Assembly (NCBI RefSeq): GCF_016811915.1
Contig: NZ_CP069127.1
Coordinates: 3,695,001 to 3,759,000, forward strand
Origin: Brevibacillus choshinensis
GTDB taxonomy: Bacteria; Bacillota; Bacilli; Brevibacillales; Brevibacillaceae
DNA: 64,000 nt
Reading direction: 5' to 3'
Of the stretch, positions 1-8,601 are shown one piece after another (the stretch's first letter is position 1; each line of letters opens with the position of its first letter). The notes below the pieces were generated by a model. The model made no database searches. It was not told where the DNA came from and saw only the letters and a list, made by a program, of their open reading frames with translations. The translations under genes and the position numbers were made by a program.

Positions 1-1984
1 GCCCCATATCATCAGCCAGCACTCCGCCGAAATGGTAGTGGGCGAGCGTCTTCAGCCATTGATACCCGTACACCTGATAGTCGCGCAGGACATTTTCCAA
101 GCTCTTGGGTACCGGAAAGTCCAGGTTATCCGGATTGCGCATGTTATCGAGGAGTCTGCGAAACGCTTTTCCCACAGTGATTGCAGTACCTCTGCTATCG
201 GTATCCATCATCGTAAGTCCACGAACGACAGGCAGGCGCAGCTCCGCACCTTGGACATCCTTCCCGCGTATCCCCATCTCATTCATGAAGCGTCGGATAT
301 CCTCGAAACCCGTGCCTTCGAGTGGGAGCATCGCACCGTTCGGGAGTCGGTAGTACGTTCTCTTTTCCTCCAGGGATCGAAGCACCCCTCGAATCTCCGA
401 CTCCGGTATTCCATCTATATCGAATTTGCATTCCAGCCAATTCATTTGCTCGTCGATATCCACCCTGATCTTCGGCGGACTGGCAGCCGGCTCCAATCTG
501 ACTTTGACTGCCGTGGTTGCATAGACCTTTACCAGCTTTTCCAGCTGAGGCACCATCCGATACAGAAAGTCGAATTCCGCTTCTTCATCTTCCATGTAAT
601 AACCTGATTCCGTACGGGTAAAGGCACTCCTCTCCATCAGCTCCAGGATTTGCCGCTCCCGCTCTCCCTCCCGCATGATAATCAAGTCCGTACCACGGGC
701 CTGTGAGGCATCCTCCAGCGGATTCAAAACGATATCGCCGTATTGGAATTCGAGACCAGCCAGCAGTCGATCCCTGATTCGGTCCAAATACAGTCTTGCC
801 TGAAGCTGTGTTCGGACCAAACGGGAGGATACAGATGGAGTGATGTCCACATTTCCGACTTTCATCAGCTCAGGAACAACTTGCACCATAAAAGGTTCCA
901 TCTGCTCCTGCGAGATTTGAAGGTCGTTTTTGCGTGATACGGACAACATGCTTTTTAGCTGAGAGAGGCGATGGCTCATCACAGGCGACAGCTTGTGCAA
1001 TTTCCCTGCAGCAACGGCTACGCCGTAAGACTCCATAACGGTCACGTGCTCCAGGCCCTCTATTGCCATTTGGTAGTGGTCGTCGGAACGTCCTTTGTCA
1101 AACGAAAAATGCAGCGGCAAAGGCTCGTCTGAATAAGTGATCCCTTCGTGTGCCTCCTCAAAGCTCACATAGCGCGCATGCTGCAGGGACTGCTGCAGCT
1201 TTTCCCACGAGACAGGAGGTACGAGCAGGGTCCGCGTCTCATGATCGCGATTTGGAATGGACGAGCGCGAAGAAGTCTCCCGGTACATTTTTTCGTTCTG
1301 ATAAATGTCCATCAGCATTCTCAGAGCTTCCTCGTCTTCCTTGGCGAAGCAATGGATCGCGGGATCGTACGTAAAATGGCTGGAGAACTCATAGGGCTTT
1401 CCCCGCTCGATCCCCTCCAGAAAATCTTTTATTTTCTTCACAATGTACCGTCGCTTCAAGCCTATCCGAAGCTCGATTCCAAACATGTGCTTGTGGTAGC
1501 CATATGTGACCACTTTGCATACGAACTCTGCTTCCAGAGGCGTTCTGGTGTCAAAACGGGTTCGCAAGGGTTTGATCGACGGTGCTGCAAACAGCCCTAG
1601 CACATCGCTCGTCAATTGTTTATCGAATGCGGAATGGACACGATCACCTCTGCCTGTCTCGTCAGATCCCGCTAAAACTGGAGTCCTGCCATCCAGATCA
1701 AGCTCGTGTATGGCAATGAGAACGGCAGCGATATGCTGACAATCCTGATGGTAGGAATTCAGCGTCGGGCACGTGCAAGTCGCTTCCATCCCATCTTCAT
1801 CCCAATCGATGGTGACGTGATGACTGACATGGGCACTTCCTTTGACAGTCGCTTCATAGCTCGGGCGATACGGATTGTAATCCGTGAAACTCACTTTTCT
1901 GGCACGATGGTACGCCTTTCCTTTTTCATAGGAAATTTTGCCGCATCGCTGCAAAATGATGCGGTGGGTCAATTGAACGTTCAT
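1..1984 (-). CDS. SNF2-family helicase with N-terminal SWIM zinc finger (3' end outside window)
   Basis: The reading frame is open from an ATG at 1984 to the window edge, giving about 661 residues. An AAGGAAA ribosome site precedes the ATG. Near residues 70-85 a CTC..CQH pattern (CxCxnCxH) forms a SWIM zinc finger. The last readable residues, GYQWLKTLAHYHFGGVLADDMG in part, are the start of an SNF2 ATPase: the conserved GYQWL block followed by the Walker A entry GGVLADDMG. The kinase-like P-loop lysine and all later helicase motifs lie outside the window. In the family such proteins are DNA-dependent ATPases that remodel or translocate on nucleoprotein; the bacterial role is poorly defined. 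The long middle part (about 150-600) matches the SNF2-associated bacterial region only in general character. Confidence 0.85.
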   Translation of the reverse strand, partial: MNVQLTHRIILQRCGKISYEKGKAYHRARKVSFTDYNPYRPSYEATVKGSAHVSHHVTIDWDEDGMEATCTCPTLNSYHQDCQHIAAVLIAIHELDLDGRTPVLAGSDETGRGDRVHSAFDKQLTSDVLGLFAAPSIKPLRTRFDTRTPLEAEFVCKVVTYGYHKHMFGIELRIGLKRRYIVKKIKDFLEGIERGKPYEFSSHFTYDPAIHCFAKEDEEALRMLMDIYQNEKMYRETSSRSSIPNRDHETRTLLVPPVSWEKLQQSLQHARYVSFEEAHEGITYSDEPLPLHFSFDKGRSDDHYQMAIEGLEHVTVMESYGVAVAAGKLHKLSPVMSHRLSQLKSMLSVSRKNDLQISQEQMEPFMVQVVPELMKVGNVDITPSVSSRLVRTQLQARLYLDRIRDRLLAGLEFQYGDIVLNPLEDASQARGTDLIIMREGERERQILELMERSAFTRTESGYYMEDEEAEFDFLYRMVPQLEKLVKVYATTAVKVRLEPAASPPKIRVDIDEQMNWLECKFDIDGIPESEIRGVLRSLEEKRTYYRLPNGAMLPLEGTGFEDIRRFMNEMGIRGKDVQGAELRLPVVRGLTMMDTDSRGTAITVGKAFRRLLDNMRNPDNLDFPVPKSLENVLRDYQVYGYQWLKTLAHYHFGGVLADDMG

Positions 1985-2070
1985 GGAAATTTCCTTTCTT
2001 TTTCAAACGGGTGCCGAGTTTACTCATTTCTTCTATGATAACAGATCACGTCCATCTCCCACTATGTAAT

Positions 2071-2100
2071 AAAGAAAGGAATGCGTCATAAACGCATCCC
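2071..2100 (-). terminator. Rho-independent terminator of the acidic-protein gene
   Basis: Read on the minus strand, a stem built on ATGCG/CGCAT with GG/CC at its base (2078-2085 with 2093-2100) is followed by a T-rich stretch (TTTCTTTATT). It lies 28 bases after the stop of the acidic protein and before the start of the SNF2 gene. Confidence 0.65.
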
Positions 2101-2127
2101 TTCCCTTCTTAGTAAGAGCTTCACCGA

Positions 2128-2346
2128 TTACTGATCTTCGTCTTCCAAGCCTTCGTCCTCTGAAGATTCGTCTTCGTCCTCTTCATCCTCTTCATCTTCT
2201 CCGTCTTCAAAAATAGGCTCATTATCTCCAACAAAGATCCATTTCTTCTTGGTTCCGTCTTCATACTCGATTTTGACCTCAATCTCTTCGATACCTTCGT
2301 CATTACCGACTTCATCTCTCAAATACTTCAACCACTGCAGCCCCAT
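2128..2346 (-). CDS. Small highly acidic protein of unknown function
   Basis: The protein has 72 residues. I chose the ATG at 2346 because AGGAGGT lies about 8 bases upstream; the longer GTG frame from 2355 would start inside that ribosome site. The N-terminal half (GLQWLKYLRDEVG, then a beta-rich stretch ending KKWIFVGDNEP) looks folded. The last 25 or so residues are almost only Glu and Asp with a few Ser, a disordered acidic tail that could mimic nucleic acid or bind a basic partner. No family was recognised. It reads in the same direction as the SNF2 gene but has its own terminator. Confidence 0.7.
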   Translation of the reverse strand: MGLQWLKYLRDEVGNDEGIEEIEVKIEYEDGTKKKWIFVGDNEPIFEDGEDEEDEEDEDESSEDEGLEDEDQ

Positions 2347-2581
2347 GACTGACACCTCCTGGTACTGGATGATCTCACATTTGAATCGTCAGCGATGTCA
2401 CCGTTGACTTTGATATGGTATGACGGATGTCTTCTGGTTGTATGTGCAGCTGTCCCACCTTCCCATTTGATTTACACCCAACTTCTTGTTTGAAGCGCTC
2501 GCTTCTGCGTTACATAAATGGAAAGAGACTGGACAAACTTTCATGGACAACGTAAGTTAGCACAAGAAAAGGACGTGAAGT

Positions 2582-3400
2582 ATGATGGACAAGCTGATTG
2601 CAAAGCTGCCAAAGCAAAAGCATCGGATATCTCGCTGGCAACTGATTGGCATATGCCTGATGCTGTTGGTGCTCTCACCGATTCACTCCGCCCTCGCCGT
2701 ATCGGATCATCCCTATCACTTTGGTTTCAAGAAAAGCAAAAACGGACAGCTGCCCTCCATCAGCGAAGAAGGATTCAAAGGCATTGTGGATCGGCATGGC
2801 GCTGTCTTTTTAGGGGACACGACAAAAAAGGAATTGTACTTAACCTTTGACAATGGCTACGAAAATGGCTATACCGGTGCGATCTTAGACACCCTTCTCT
2901 TGCGAAAGGTGCCTGCTATCTTTTTTGTCACAGGCCATTATGTGAAGGATCAGCCTGAACTGCTGAAGCGAATGGCTGCTGAAGGGCATTTGATCGGGAA
3001 TCACTCTTGGAGCCATCCGGATATGACCACGATTCCAAATGCGAAAGTCAAAGAGGAGCTCACGAAAGTAAAAGATGCCGTGGCGCAAGTGGCCGGTCAA
3101 AAGGAGATGCGCTATTTGCGTCCTCCTCGCGGCATCTTCAGTGATCGCACCTTGGCTGCCTCCAAGGAATTGGGCTACACCAACGTCTTTTGGTCCGTGG
3201 CCTATCGCGATTGGGATACCAAGGTGCAGCACGGCTGGAAGTACGCCTACGACAACGTCATGTCGCAATTGCATCCGGGGGCCGTCATCTTGCTGCATTC
3301 CGTCTCCAAGGACAATGCGGATGCGCTCGGGGCCATCATCGACGAAGCACGCAAGCAGGGCTACGAATTTAAATCGCTGGATCAGCTCCCTCCCCGCTGA
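2582..3400 (+). CDS. pdaA: Polysaccharide deacetylase of the PdaA type (muramic delta-lactam formation)
   Basis: This is a carbohydrate esterase family 4 (NodB) enzyme of 272 residues, close to B. subtilis PdaA. Motifs are LTFDNGYENG at 87-96 (catalytic Asp; the DNGYEN form is typical of PdaA rather than DDG deacetylases), metal-binding NHSWSHPD at 140-147, RPPRG at 180-184 and LLHSVS at 237-242. A membrane/signal segment spans about 20-40. PdaA removes the N-acetyl group from muramic acid after stem-peptide removal, on the way to the delta-lactam of spore cortex needed for germination. AAAGGA precedes the tandem ATG ATG. It stands alone and ends at a strong terminator. No sigma-G promoter was clear to me. 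Confidence 0.88.
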   Translation: MMDKLIAKLPKQKHRISRWQLIGICLMLLVLSPIHSALAVSDHPYHFGFKKSKNGQLPSISEEGFKGIVDRHGAVFLGDTTKKELYLTFDNGYENGYTGAILDTLLLRKVPAIFFVTGHYVKDQPELLKRMAAEGHLIGNHSWSHPDMTTIPNAKVKEELTKVKDAVAQVAGQKEMRYLRPPRGIFSDRTLAASKELGYTNVFWSVAYRDWDTKVQHGWKYAYDNVMSQLHPGAVILLHSVSKDNADALGAIIDEARKQGYEFKSLDQLPPR

Positions 3401-3410
3401 GCCCGGACAG

Positions 3411-3460
3411 CAAAAAACTCCCGCTCAACCAACGCAGTCGTGGTCGCGGGAGTTTTTTTC
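3411..3460. terminator. Bidirectional terminator between pdaA and aspA
   Basis: AACTCCCGC (3416-3424) pairs with GCGGGAGTT (3446-3454). Seven T follow on the plus strand and an A-rich run precedes on the other side, so it can serve both convergent genes. Confidence 0.85.
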
Positions 3461-3480
3461 AACCGTCCATGGGTCAGTTC

Positions 3481-4905
3481 TTATTCTCTGTCCAGCAAGG
3501 ACGCTCCGGCAATGCCTGGATGTGTCATTTCAAACGGATCGAGAATCAGATCCAGTTCTTCTTCTGTCAAAACGTTGTACTGGAGGCACAATTCCCGTAC
3601 AGATTTGCCAGTCAAAATCGCTTCACGCGCGATACGAGCAGCTGTTTCATACCCCAGATGCGGGTTCACTGCCGTAATGACACCTACGCTCTTTTCTACA
3701 TATTCTTTCATTCGCTCGCGGTTGGCTTCGATGCCTGACAAGCAGTGCTGGGTGAAGACGCGGAACGCATTATCCATGATGCTGATCGATTGCAGCAGAT
3801 TGAAGACCAGTACCGGCTCCATTACGTTCAATTCCAGCTGGCCTGCCTCGGAAGCCAGACAAATGGTGTGGTCATTTCCGATTACTTGGAACGCAACTTG
3901 GTTAATGACTTCTGCCATCACCGGATTGACCTTACCTGGCATGATCGAAGAACCAGGCTGACGTGCTGGCAAGGAAATCTCACCGAGCCCGGCACGTGGA
4001 CCGGATGCCATCAGACGCAAATCGTTTGCCACTTTGGACATGTTCATCATGCAAACCTTCAGCGCAGCGGATACCTCTGTATATGCGTCCGTGTTTTGCG
4101 TCGCATCCACCAGGTGTTCTGCCCCTGTCAGAGGGAAGCCTGTGATGTCTGCCAATTGCTGCACAACGGTCGTGATGTAGCGCGGATCGGCATTCAATCC
4201 AGTACCGACTGCCGTAGCTCCCATGTTCACTTCGTAGAGATGCTGGCGGGACTGCTTGATGCGCTTGATGTCGCGCTCCAGCACCCGACGATAGGCTTCG
4301 AATTCTTGTCCCAGACGAATCGGCACCGCGTCCTGAAGGTGGGTACGGCCCATTTTGATCACATCGTCAAATTCGTGTGCTTTTTGACCGAAGACATCAT
4401 GCATGTCCTCCATGGTCACCAGAAGTTTTTCCAAAAGATCCAGGGTGGCGATATGGATCGCTGTCGGGAATGCATCGTTTGTAGATTGAGACATATTGAC
4501 ATGGGTATTTGGGCTGAGGTGGAAGTAATCCCCTTTTTTCTCCCCCAAAATTTCCAACCCACGATTTGCGATCACTTCGTTGGCATTCATGTTGATGGAT
4601 GTACCTGCTCCGCCCTGAATCGGGTCAACGATGAACTGATCATGCCATTTTCCTTCGATGATTTCCTGTGCAGCGCTTACAATTGCGTTACCCAAGCGTG
4701 GATTCAGCCTGGAAACTTCCATGTTGGCGATTGCTGCCGCTTTTTTTACCATCGCCATGGCGTTGATCAGGGATGAGTGCAGACGGTAGCCCGTAATCGG
4801 AAAGTTCTCCGTTGCACGCATAGTTTGAACACCGTAATAGGCATGTACAGGAATTTCTTTTTCACCGAGAAAATCCTTTTCAATTCGATACGTTTGTTCT
4901 GACAT
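3481..4905 (-). CDS. aspA: Aspartate ammonia-lyase
   Basis: This 474-residue protein has normal family length. It converts L-aspartate to fumarate and ammonia in the cytoplasm. It carries the fumarase/aspartase superfamily signature GSSIMPGKVNP at 318-328, with the flexible catalytic Ser loop, plus GRTHLQDA at 186-193 and the STNDAFPTA substrate region at about 141-149. The YRIEKDFLGEKEIP opening is typical of aspartase rather than fumarase C. It is monocistronic, convergent with pdaA. A weak minus-strand promoter TTCACA / TAGAAT with a 15-base spacer lies at 4953-4979. Asparaginase, its usual operon partner, is absent. Confidence 0.95.
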   Translation of the reverse strand: MSEQTYRIEKDFLGEKEIPVHAYYGVQTMRATENFPITGYRLHSSLINAMAMVKKAAAIANMEVSRLNPRLGNAIVSAAQEIIEGKWHDQFIVDPIQGGAGTSINMNANEVIANRGLEILGEKKGDYFHLSPNTHVNMSQSTNDAFPTAIHIATLDLLEKLLVTMEDMHDVFGQKAHEFDDVIKMGRTHLQDAVPIRLGQEFEAYRRVLERDIKRIKQSRQHLYEVNMGATAVGTGLNADPRYITTVVQQLADITGFPLTGAEHLVDATQNTDAYTEVSAALKVCMMNMSKVANDLRLMASGPRAGLGEISLPARQPGSSIMPGKVNPVMAEVINQVAFQVIGNDHTICLASEAGQLELNVMEPVLVFNLLQSISIMDNAFRVFTQHCLSGIEANRERMKEYVEKSVGVITAVNPHLGYETAARIAREAILTGKSVRELCLQYNVLTEEELDLILDPFEMTHPGIAGASLLDRE

Positions 4906-5061
4906 TCTTTTTCGACCAGCTTTCTGCGATTAGTGGATGAAGCTACGTCTCCATTCTAACATAGAAATGTCGTTGTGAACGCCTTTGGAACACTATCGCT
5001 TGTTTTCGCGTCTTAGTAAGTAAGAAAACTGCTGATCAACTCGACAGAAAAGAGGGATTTC

Positions 5062-5574
5062 ATGAAAAAGGTTTCGATGCTTTTACTAACGGTCTTCTTG
5101 CTGCAAGGATGCACCAGCCAAAGCTCACCCACGCCTCCTGCCGATACTGAAAAACCGCCGGTTGCCGCACCACCGCAGACGCCCACACCCGCTCCCCAGC
5201 AGCCGCCGGCCACGACACAGCCCGAGCCAGCTCCGGAGCAGAAGCCCGGCGATCAACAACCACCGGACTCCTACTCCAACGATATTTTCAAAGATGTGAC
5301 CGTGAAAAAAACCGGCACAGACACATTTGAAGTCACAGGCAAGGCGCAAGTATTCGAAGGAGTCGTAAGCTATGTCGTTGAGGATGGCCACAATGAGCTC
5401 ACCAAAGGATCCTTTCAGACTTCCGCCGGGGCACCGGCCTGGGGCGACTTTTCTCATACGATCAACGTGAAAAAAGCGGAAGCCAACAGCACACTCACTC
5501 TGATCCTGTTTGAAACGAGCATGAAAGACGGAAGCAGACGGATGGAGCTGATCGTTCCACTGCCTGAGAAGTAA
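5062..5574 (+). CDS. Lipoprotein with Gmad2 (spore germination Ig-like) domain
   Basis: The protein has 170 residues. A signal peptide ends in lipobox LLQGC, with the modified cysteine at 17. A Pro/Gln/Glu-rich spacer (about 20-72) should span the wall layer. Residues about 82-168 form a Gmad2 domain, seen in VFEGVVSYVVEDG and GAPAWGDFSHTINV followed by a C-terminal strand. Gmad2 domains occur in GerM-like and other spore-envelope or cell-surface proteins and are thought to bind ligands or partners. GAGGGA precedes the ATG. The gene is monocistronic, so its partner cannot be inferred from context. Confidence 0.8.
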   Translation: MKKVSMLLLTVFLLQGCTSQSSPTPPADTEKPPVAAPPQTPTPAPQQPPATTQPEPAPEQKPGDQQPPDSYSNDIFKDVTVKKTGTDTFEVTGKAQVFEGVVSYVVEDGHNELTKGSFQTSAGAPAWGDFSHTINVKKAEANSTLTLILFETSMKDGSRRMELIVPLPEK

Positions 5575-5590
5575 ATTACCTCTCCTAATA

Positions 5591-5640
5591 AGAACCCCCT
5601 GACCTACCATTTGGATGGCATGATCAGGGGGTCTTTTTAC
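5591..5640 (+). terminator. Terminator of the Gmad2 lipoprotein gene
   Basis: ACCCCCTGA (5594-5602) pairs with TCAGGGGGT (5624-5632), followed by TCTTTTTA. The T-run touches the stop of the convergent PTS-like gene. Confidence 0.85.
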
Positions 5641-7223
5641 GCGTTTATTTTCTCGCCCGTTTGCTGCACCTGTTTCTTTTTCGCGATCTGATTCGCTGCC
5701 AGCGTGATGAGGAGCGAGCATAGCAAGCCGCTTGCCATCGCTGCGATAAAGCCCAGCATGTTGTTGGACAGAAGCGGAGCCATGACCGATGGTACGTAAG
5801 CGGTTCCCCGAACATCGAAGACGCCCACCATCATCCCTGCAATCCCAGATGACACTATGGCACCCGCGAACACCAACTTATTGGAGAACATAAAGGGATA
5901 GGCCGCTTCCACAAACGTCCCAAAGCCCATATTGATGAGAAAGCCAGGTGTCGCGACAGTCGCTTCACTCTTTTCGCGCGGTGATATGATATTCGCCAGG
6001 GTGATCCCTGCCGATACCATGACCAACCCCACCATGTCGACCGCCCCTAAGAAGCTGTTCCCTGTCTTCTCCATTTCCAGCAAGACAATGGGGAGAATGG
6101 CTGCATGATAGACTCCCCCGATGATCGCCGGCCAAATGAGCAAGCCTGCGATCAAGCCCGCCAGAGCTGGGCTGTAGGAGACTGCCCCTTCGATGAGCAC
6201 TTTGACCCACTCCCCCGCCTGGAGGGCAATCGGCGCCAGCAGGTAGTACACGATCAAGCCTGCTGCCAAACCGGATACGCCACCTGCAATGATATTGACC
6301 GTGGTAGTCGGGAATTTCCACTCAATGCATTTGCGAAAGAGCACGTTGACGAGCAGCCCTGCTCCGATCCCGCCAATCATTCCCCCGATGATTCCGCCAT
6401 CTGTGGACAAAATGCCTGCCAGCACACCCGCTACGACCGACACTTCCTCCATGTCTGACACCTGCTTGGCCGCAATCGCTGCAATCACAACCGGCAAGGC
6501 TTTGATCAACACATCGAAGACTCCGCTGAGCATGTCCAGCCCCGGAATTTTGCTGAGGGCCAGGACTAACGCCAAGGCAATGAACCCCGGAAGCGAGGAC
6601 ATCATGATTCCGCGAATGTTGATCCGTTTCCACGGCTTGTCAGATGCGGCTCCTGCTTGCGCGGCATCTCCAATCATCGGGCGGTAGGTTATTCCCCAAT
6701 GCTTGGCAAAAGCGGTGACAAAGCTGATTGCACGCGTCCGGTTGGTTGTACCCGTCGTGCCCGAAGTCAATAGGACATGAGCTCCTTTGGCACTGATGAG
6801 CGCCATTGAAGTCCCGCCCGTCCCTACGATGGGCACTTTCTTCTCGACCGCCGCATTCACGACTTTTTCATTGGCCCCATTCGGATCTGCACTCATGCTG
6901 ATCATCCCGTCTATCTGGCCGTTTTGCAGCGCAAGTGCCAGTGCCTCATCCGTGCCCCGGACCCACTCGTTGCATGCCTCCAGAGTACCCGTATAGGATA
7001 CAACGGGTGTCCCGGATTCCGCATCCAAGCAATACACTTCTGCATGTGTCCCTTTTCCTGCCGTATCCATGGAGCCTCGCGCTGCAATAAATTGGATCCC
7101 GGCGATTTCCACCCCAGCTGCTTTTGCCTGCGTTCGTATTTCACCCAACAGCTTTTGCGGGTCTTTCCCTCCTAAATTGTACAGGTTTCCCCCACTGCTC
7201 CCAATGATGATGATCCGTCTCAT
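5637..7223 (-). CDS. Fructose-PTS EIIC-like membrane protein with a soluble N-terminal domain
   Basis: The protein has 528 residues. Residues 1 to about 200 are soluble and begin RRIIIIGSSGGNLYNLGG, with later glycine-rich GTGGTSMA and TSGTTGTTNRTR segments; I do not recognise this part. From about 210 on there are roughly ten hydrophobic segments, including GGIIGGMIGGIGAGLLV, resembling the membrane domain of fructose-family PTS permeases (EIIC). No EIIB cysteine loop or EIIA histidine domain is seen, and none is encoded next to it. It is monocistronic. It may import a sugar or related compound, or it may be a PTS-derived protein with a different job. Two palindromes lie upstream. Confidence 0.6.
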   Translation of the reverse strand: MRRIIIIGSSGGNLYNLGGKDPQKLLGEIRTQAKAAGVEIAGIQFIAARGSMDTAGKGTHAEVYCLDAESGTPVVSYTGTLEACNEWVRGTDEALALALQNGQIDGMISMSADPNGANEKVVNAAVEKKVPIVGTGGTSMALISAKGAHVLLTSGTTGTTNRTRAISFVTAFAKHWGITYRPMIGDAAQAGAASDKPWKRINIRGIMMSSLPGFIALALVLALSKIPGLDMLSGVFDVLIKALPVVIAAIAAKQVSDMEEVSVVAGVLAGILSTDGGIIGGMIGGIGAGLLVNVLFRKCIEWKFPTTTVNIIAGGVSGLAAGLIVYYLLAPIALQAGEWVKVLIEGAVSYSPALAGLIAGLLIWPAIIGGVYHAAILPIVLLEMEKTGNSFLGAVDMVGLVMVSAGITLANIISPREKSEATVATPGFLINMGFGTFVEAAYPFMFSNKLVFAGAIVSSGIAGMMVGVFDVRGTAYVPSVMAPLLSNNMLGFIAAMASGLLCSLLITLAANQIAKKKQVQQTGEKINA

Positions 7224-7250
7224 ATGAATTCGTTCCCTTCTTTACGCTAC

Positions 7251-7297
7251 GGTAAAGCGTTACCTTGATAATTGATTATAACTTTACTTTAGTGAAG
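7251..7297 (-). promoter_or_regulatory. Putative promoter and operator of the PTS-like gene
   Basis: A minus-strand -10 hexamer TATAAT (7280 to 7275) is flanked by two palindromes: GGTAAAGCGTTACC (7251-7264) downstream and CTTTACT-TT-AGTGAAG (7282-7297) upstream. No good -35 is seen. The arrangement suggests repressor or activator control. The regulator is not identifiable here. Confidence 0.4.
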
Positions 7298-7420
7298 CGA
7301 GAAGGGAAATTCAATACTTTCTGTCTATTTCTTTTCAAAAACACCCCATTCCCTCGTACGTAATTCTACATTGTGGTATTCATGGTATAATTTAGTCGGT
7401 TATTCTTTTGGGTCATTTTC

Positions 7421-7460
7421 TGAAAAGCCGTACCCCTCTCCGCATGCGAAGAGGGGTACG
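7421..7460 (-). terminator. Terminator of the small zinc-ribbon gene
   Basis: A perfect 10-bp stem (7430-7439 with 7450-7459, arms GTACCCCTCT / AGAGGGGTAC) is followed on the minus strand by GGCTTTTCAG. It lies about 56 bases after the stop at 7516. Confidence 0.6.
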
Positions 7461-7515
7461 TGAGAATCCTTATTCTGAAATGGTGCGGGGCTGCCTGGTG
7501 CCCTTCCTCATGTTG

Positions 7516-7641
7516 TTACTTTTGATCGGCTTGTTCTTCTTTGTAGCATTCGATGCAAAGAGCACCGTTGTTCTCAATTTCGTACTCCGTCAAGCGGGCT
7601 TGGCACGATTTACATTGTTTTTCCGTTAATACCAAGTTCAA
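7516..7641 (-). CDS. Small zinc-ribbon protein
   Basis: The protein has 41 residues. I chose a TTG start at 7641 because GAGGAG sits just upstream at the usual distance; the longer in-frame ATG would place the ribosome site inside the gene. Two CxxC pairs, CKSC and CIEC, are separated by about 20 residues, forming a treble-clef or rubredoxin-like zinc knuckle. The charged tail ends EEQADQK. Such tiny zinc ribbons are common in Bacillales and usually uncharacterised. It could bind nucleic acid or a protein partner, which the sequence does not decide. Confidence 0.6.
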   Translation of the reverse strand: MNLVLTEKQCKSCQARLTEYEIENNGALCIECYKEEQADQK

Positions 7642-7774
7642 GACTATATCTCCTCTCATTGATGTACATTGGTCTAGTCTCATTATAACGCACCGATTCA
7701 ATGGAACCAGTAGCTTTGTGTTAAAATTTCGTGAATTCTTTTAATAAACGCTCAATTCCCAAATGGAGGATACG

Positions 7775-8518
7775 ATGACCTCACCGAATTTCGCCTATAC
7801 GATTACCACTGCTCCTTTTCAATTATTTTCAGCCAGTCACCTGATCAGCCTGCTCGTTTTCTTTGCGCTTCTCGGGCTTCTTTGTGTGCTCCGCCAAAAG
7901 CTTCGGGCTCCCATCGTCGACCCAATCGCACGATGGAGCCTCGCAGGTGTACTCGCCCTGTCTGAAATCAGCTTTCACTGGTGGCATCTTGCCATGGGCA
8001 CGTGGTCCCTGCGCGAGTCATTGCCCTTGCAGCTTTGCAGTGTCACACTGATTTTGTCCATTTTCATGCTGGCGACCAGCAGCTACCGTCTTTTCGAGAT
8101 CACTTTTTTTGCCGGGATCGCTGGTGCTGGGATTGCGCTTCTAACTCCAGAGCTGTTTTACCCGTTCCCGCATTTTCGTTTCTTTCACTTTTTTGTGGCT
8201 CATGAAGGAATCGTCCTGGCTTGCCTATACATGTCTTGGGTCAAAGGATATCGTCCCACCTTTTCATCCGTATGGAAATCGATGCTGACCCTCAACGCTT
8301 TATTGCTGATTGCCCTTCCCGTCAATCGCTGGACGGGGGGAAATTACCTCTTTGTCTCACACAAACCGCAGCAGGCGGGATTGATGGATTTTCTGGGACC
8401 ATACCCCTGGTACATCCTCTCCCTTGAGGGCGTGGCCTTTCTCTTTTTCACCCTCCTTTACTTGCCGTTTTGGTACGGGAACCGCGTCAGCGCGCACCGT
8501 CAATCACTGGATGCCTGA
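7775..8518 (+). CDS. TIGR02206 (YwaF-like) integral membrane protein
   Basis: The protein has 247 residues from the ATG at 7775, which has GGAGGA 4 bases upstream; an earlier in-frame ATG at 7763 overlaps that site. About seven hydrophobic helices are visible. Family marks include HWWHLAMGTW after helix 2, LPLQLCSVTL and, late, GPYPWYI. TIGR02206 proteins are conserved in Firmicutes and of unknown function. The conserved His/Trp/Arg face between helices suggests a ligand or catalytic site. It stands alone upstream of a short-chain dehydrogenase, with a gap of about 80 bases. Confidence 0.75.
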   Translation: MTSPNFAYTITTAPFQLFSASHLISLLVFFALLGLLCVLRQKLRAPIVDPIARWSLAGVLALSEISFHWWHLAMGTWSLRESLPLQLCSVTLILSIFMLATSSYRLFEITFFAGIAGAGIALLTPELFYPFPHFRFFHFFVAHEGIVLACLYMSWVKGYRPTFSSVWKSMLTLNALLLIALPVNRWTGGNYLFVSHKPQQAGLMDFLGPYPWYILSLEGVAFLFFTLLYLPFWYGNRVSAHRQSLDA

Positions 8519-8601
8519 AAGAAGGTGGAACTTTGCCCCTCACCTCCATTGAACTAGGCGAATATCATGGCGATATCGAGTGATCAATGGAGGGATTGGT
8601 T

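Noticed and set aside
3745..4776. Plus-strand open frame of 343 codons
   Set aside because: Antisense to aspA; no start signal or family.
7408..7629. Plus-strand frame of 73 codons with a hydrophobic stretch
   Set aside because: It overlaps the zinc-ribbon gene and its terminator hairpin; no ribosome site. The isolated TATAAT at 7386 has no -35.
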